From: Bacteroidales bacterium UBA1197
GTDB lineage: Bacteria > Bacteroidota > Bacteroidia > Bacteroidales > UBA932
Direction: 5' to 3'
Assembly (NCBI GenBank): GCA_002309995.1
Contig: DBYB01000018.1
Coordinates: forward strand, 23,604 to 37,577
Length of the DNA stretch: 13,974 nt
Made by a program: the position numbers and the translations under genes. Below are positions 13,072 through 13,974 of the stretch, piece after piece. Every line of letters begins with the position of its first letter. The first letter of the stretch is position 1. Under the pieces are notes generated by a model. It saw only the letters and a list, made by a program, of their open reading frames with translations, did not search any database and had not been told where the DNA came from.

Positions 13072-13974
13072 CTATACCAGTCCCTGCCCGTGGCAGTTCT
13101 TGTACTTCTTGCCGCTGCCGCAAGGGCAAGGGTCGTTGCGGCCTACCCTCTTTTCCACCTTCACGGGAGCATTTGACTTGGGCTCGCCGTTGGTGCTCAG
13201 GTCGTTGTGCTGAGTCTGCATCTGCGACATATCAGGCTTGCGCTGCATAGCCCTCTGCGGCGGCTGGTTGCGGTCGCTCAGAGGCACGAAGGCGCGGAAG
13301 AGGAAGGACAGCACGTCCTGGTTGAGTTCTTCCAGCATCTCGGAGAAGAGGTTGTAGCTCTCGAGCTTGTACACCACGATAGGGTCTTTCTGCTCGTACG
13401 CTGCATTCTGCACGCTCTGCTTGAGGTCGTCCATATCGCGGAGATGCTGCTTCCAGTGCTCGTCGATCTGGTAGAGTATGATATTCTTGCTAAGCGTCTT
13501 GGATATCTCCTTGCCCTCGTTCCGGTAGGCCTTCTCAAGATTCACGGAGAGGTTGATGACCTTGCGGCCGTCGCTCACCGGGATAGCGATGTTCTGATAC
13601 ATCGAGCCCTGCTTCTCATAGACCTCTTTCACGATAGGATACAGCTTCTCGTCGAGGCTGTCCATACGGCGCCTGTACGTCTGCTGCATCTCCTCGCAAA
13701 TCAGCCTCACCAGATCCTGCTTCTTAGTCTTGTCAAACTCTTGAGGCTCAATCTGCAGGTCGATGGAATAACGGGCCATAAGCGACTCGCGGAATTCCTC
13801 GCACTGCATACCCTCGGCCTTATCCACGAACAGGCTGGCGGAATCCACCATCATATTCTGGAGGTCGATCTCCACCTTGTCGCCGGAAATGGCGTTGCGG
13901 CGGCGAGAATAGATGGCCTCGCGCTGATAGTTCATCACGTCATCATACTCGAGCAGGCGCTTACGGATGCCGAA
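13072..13974 (-). CDS. secA: Protein translocase subunit SecA, C-terminal part
   Basis: The last 300 residues of the SecA ATPase, which pushes unfolded precursor proteins through SecYEG. The gene continues past the right edge, so the start is not seen. Visible parts are RLLEYDDVMNYQREAIYSRR (helical scaffold/wing region), DEHWKQHLRDMDDLKQSV and the following VVYKLESYNLFSEMLEELN, a Gln/Asn-rich linker, and the C-terminal zinc motif CPCGSGKKYKNCHG (Cys 283, 285, 294 and His 295 of the fragment) that contacts SecB or ribosomes in species where this is known. No frameshift is visible. It ends 5 bp from the convergent zinc-ribbon gene, leaving no room for an intergenic terminator. Confidence 0.97.
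   Translation of the reverse strand, partial: FGIRKRLLEYDDVMNYQREAIYSRRRNAISGDKVEIDLQNMMVDSASLFVDKAEGMQCEEFRESLMARYSIDLQIEPQEFDKTKKQDLVRLICEEMQQTYRRRMDSLDEKLYPIVKEVYEKQGSMYQNIAIPVSDGRKVINLSVNLEKAYRNEGKEISKTLSKNIILYQIDEHWKQHLRDMDDLKQSVQNAAYEQKDPIVVYKLESYNLFSEMLEELNQDVLSFLFRAFVPLSDRNQPPQRAMQRKPDMSQMQTQHNDLSTNGEPKSNAPVKVEKRVGRNDPCPCGSGKKYKNCHGQGLV

Overview
The window looks like chromosomal DNA of a Bacteroidales bacterium (phylum Bacteroidota), probably host-associated. Three things point there: a set of FimA/Mfa1-, FimB/Mfa2- and DUF4906-like type V pilus lipoproteins, which are typical of this order; promoter candidates that fit the Bacteroidota pattern (TTG about 20 nt upstream of TAnnTTTG); and mostly weak Shine-Dalgarno sites. 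By eye the DNA is G+C-rich and the genes are tightly packed. I cannot name a genus or species.

Layout. Positions 1-350 are non-coding: small palindromic repeats, a GC-rich hairpin cluster, and a good rho-independent terminator for the minus strand. Positions 351-8295 hold one dense minus-strand gene run. In transcription order it is: an unknown 154-aa protein, a lipoate-protein ligase, GcvT, GcvH, GcvPA, GcvPB, a secreted calcineurin-like phosphoesterase and an SDR oxidoreductase. Several junctions are ATGA overlaps. Facing away at 8362-8994 (plus) is a divergent arginase-fold protein. Positions 8982-12052 (minus) encode three lipoproteins of a compact type V pilus locus. Just upstream on the same strand is a short ssb (12079-12423). 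A small zinc-ribbon protein (12698-13066, plus) converges on the 3' end of secA, which runs off the right edge (13072-13974, minus).

How the genes work together. GcvT, GcvH and the two-subunit P-protein make up the glycine cleavage system apart from the L-protein (dihydrolipoyl dehydrogenase), which is not in the window. GcvH needs lipoate on its ESVKA lysine, so a lipoate ligase just upstream is a sensible partner. The three fimbrial genes would give a stem pilin, an anchor and an accessory or tip subunit.

Most notable points. (1) gcvPB carries an in-frame insert of roughly 50 extra codons in its N-terminal linker, packed with perfect hairpins. It looks like a palindromic repeat that has become coding. 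(2) Three genes have a promoter-like TTG-N20-TAnnTTTG signal ending only 5-7 nt before the start codon, which predicts leaderless or nearly leaderless mRNAs. (3) The last codons of the SDR gene are repeated in inverted orientation just after its stop, making an 18-bp stem with the stop codon in the loop. (4) The SSB lacks the usual acidic C-terminal tip. I did not find an obviously new defence or mobile system.
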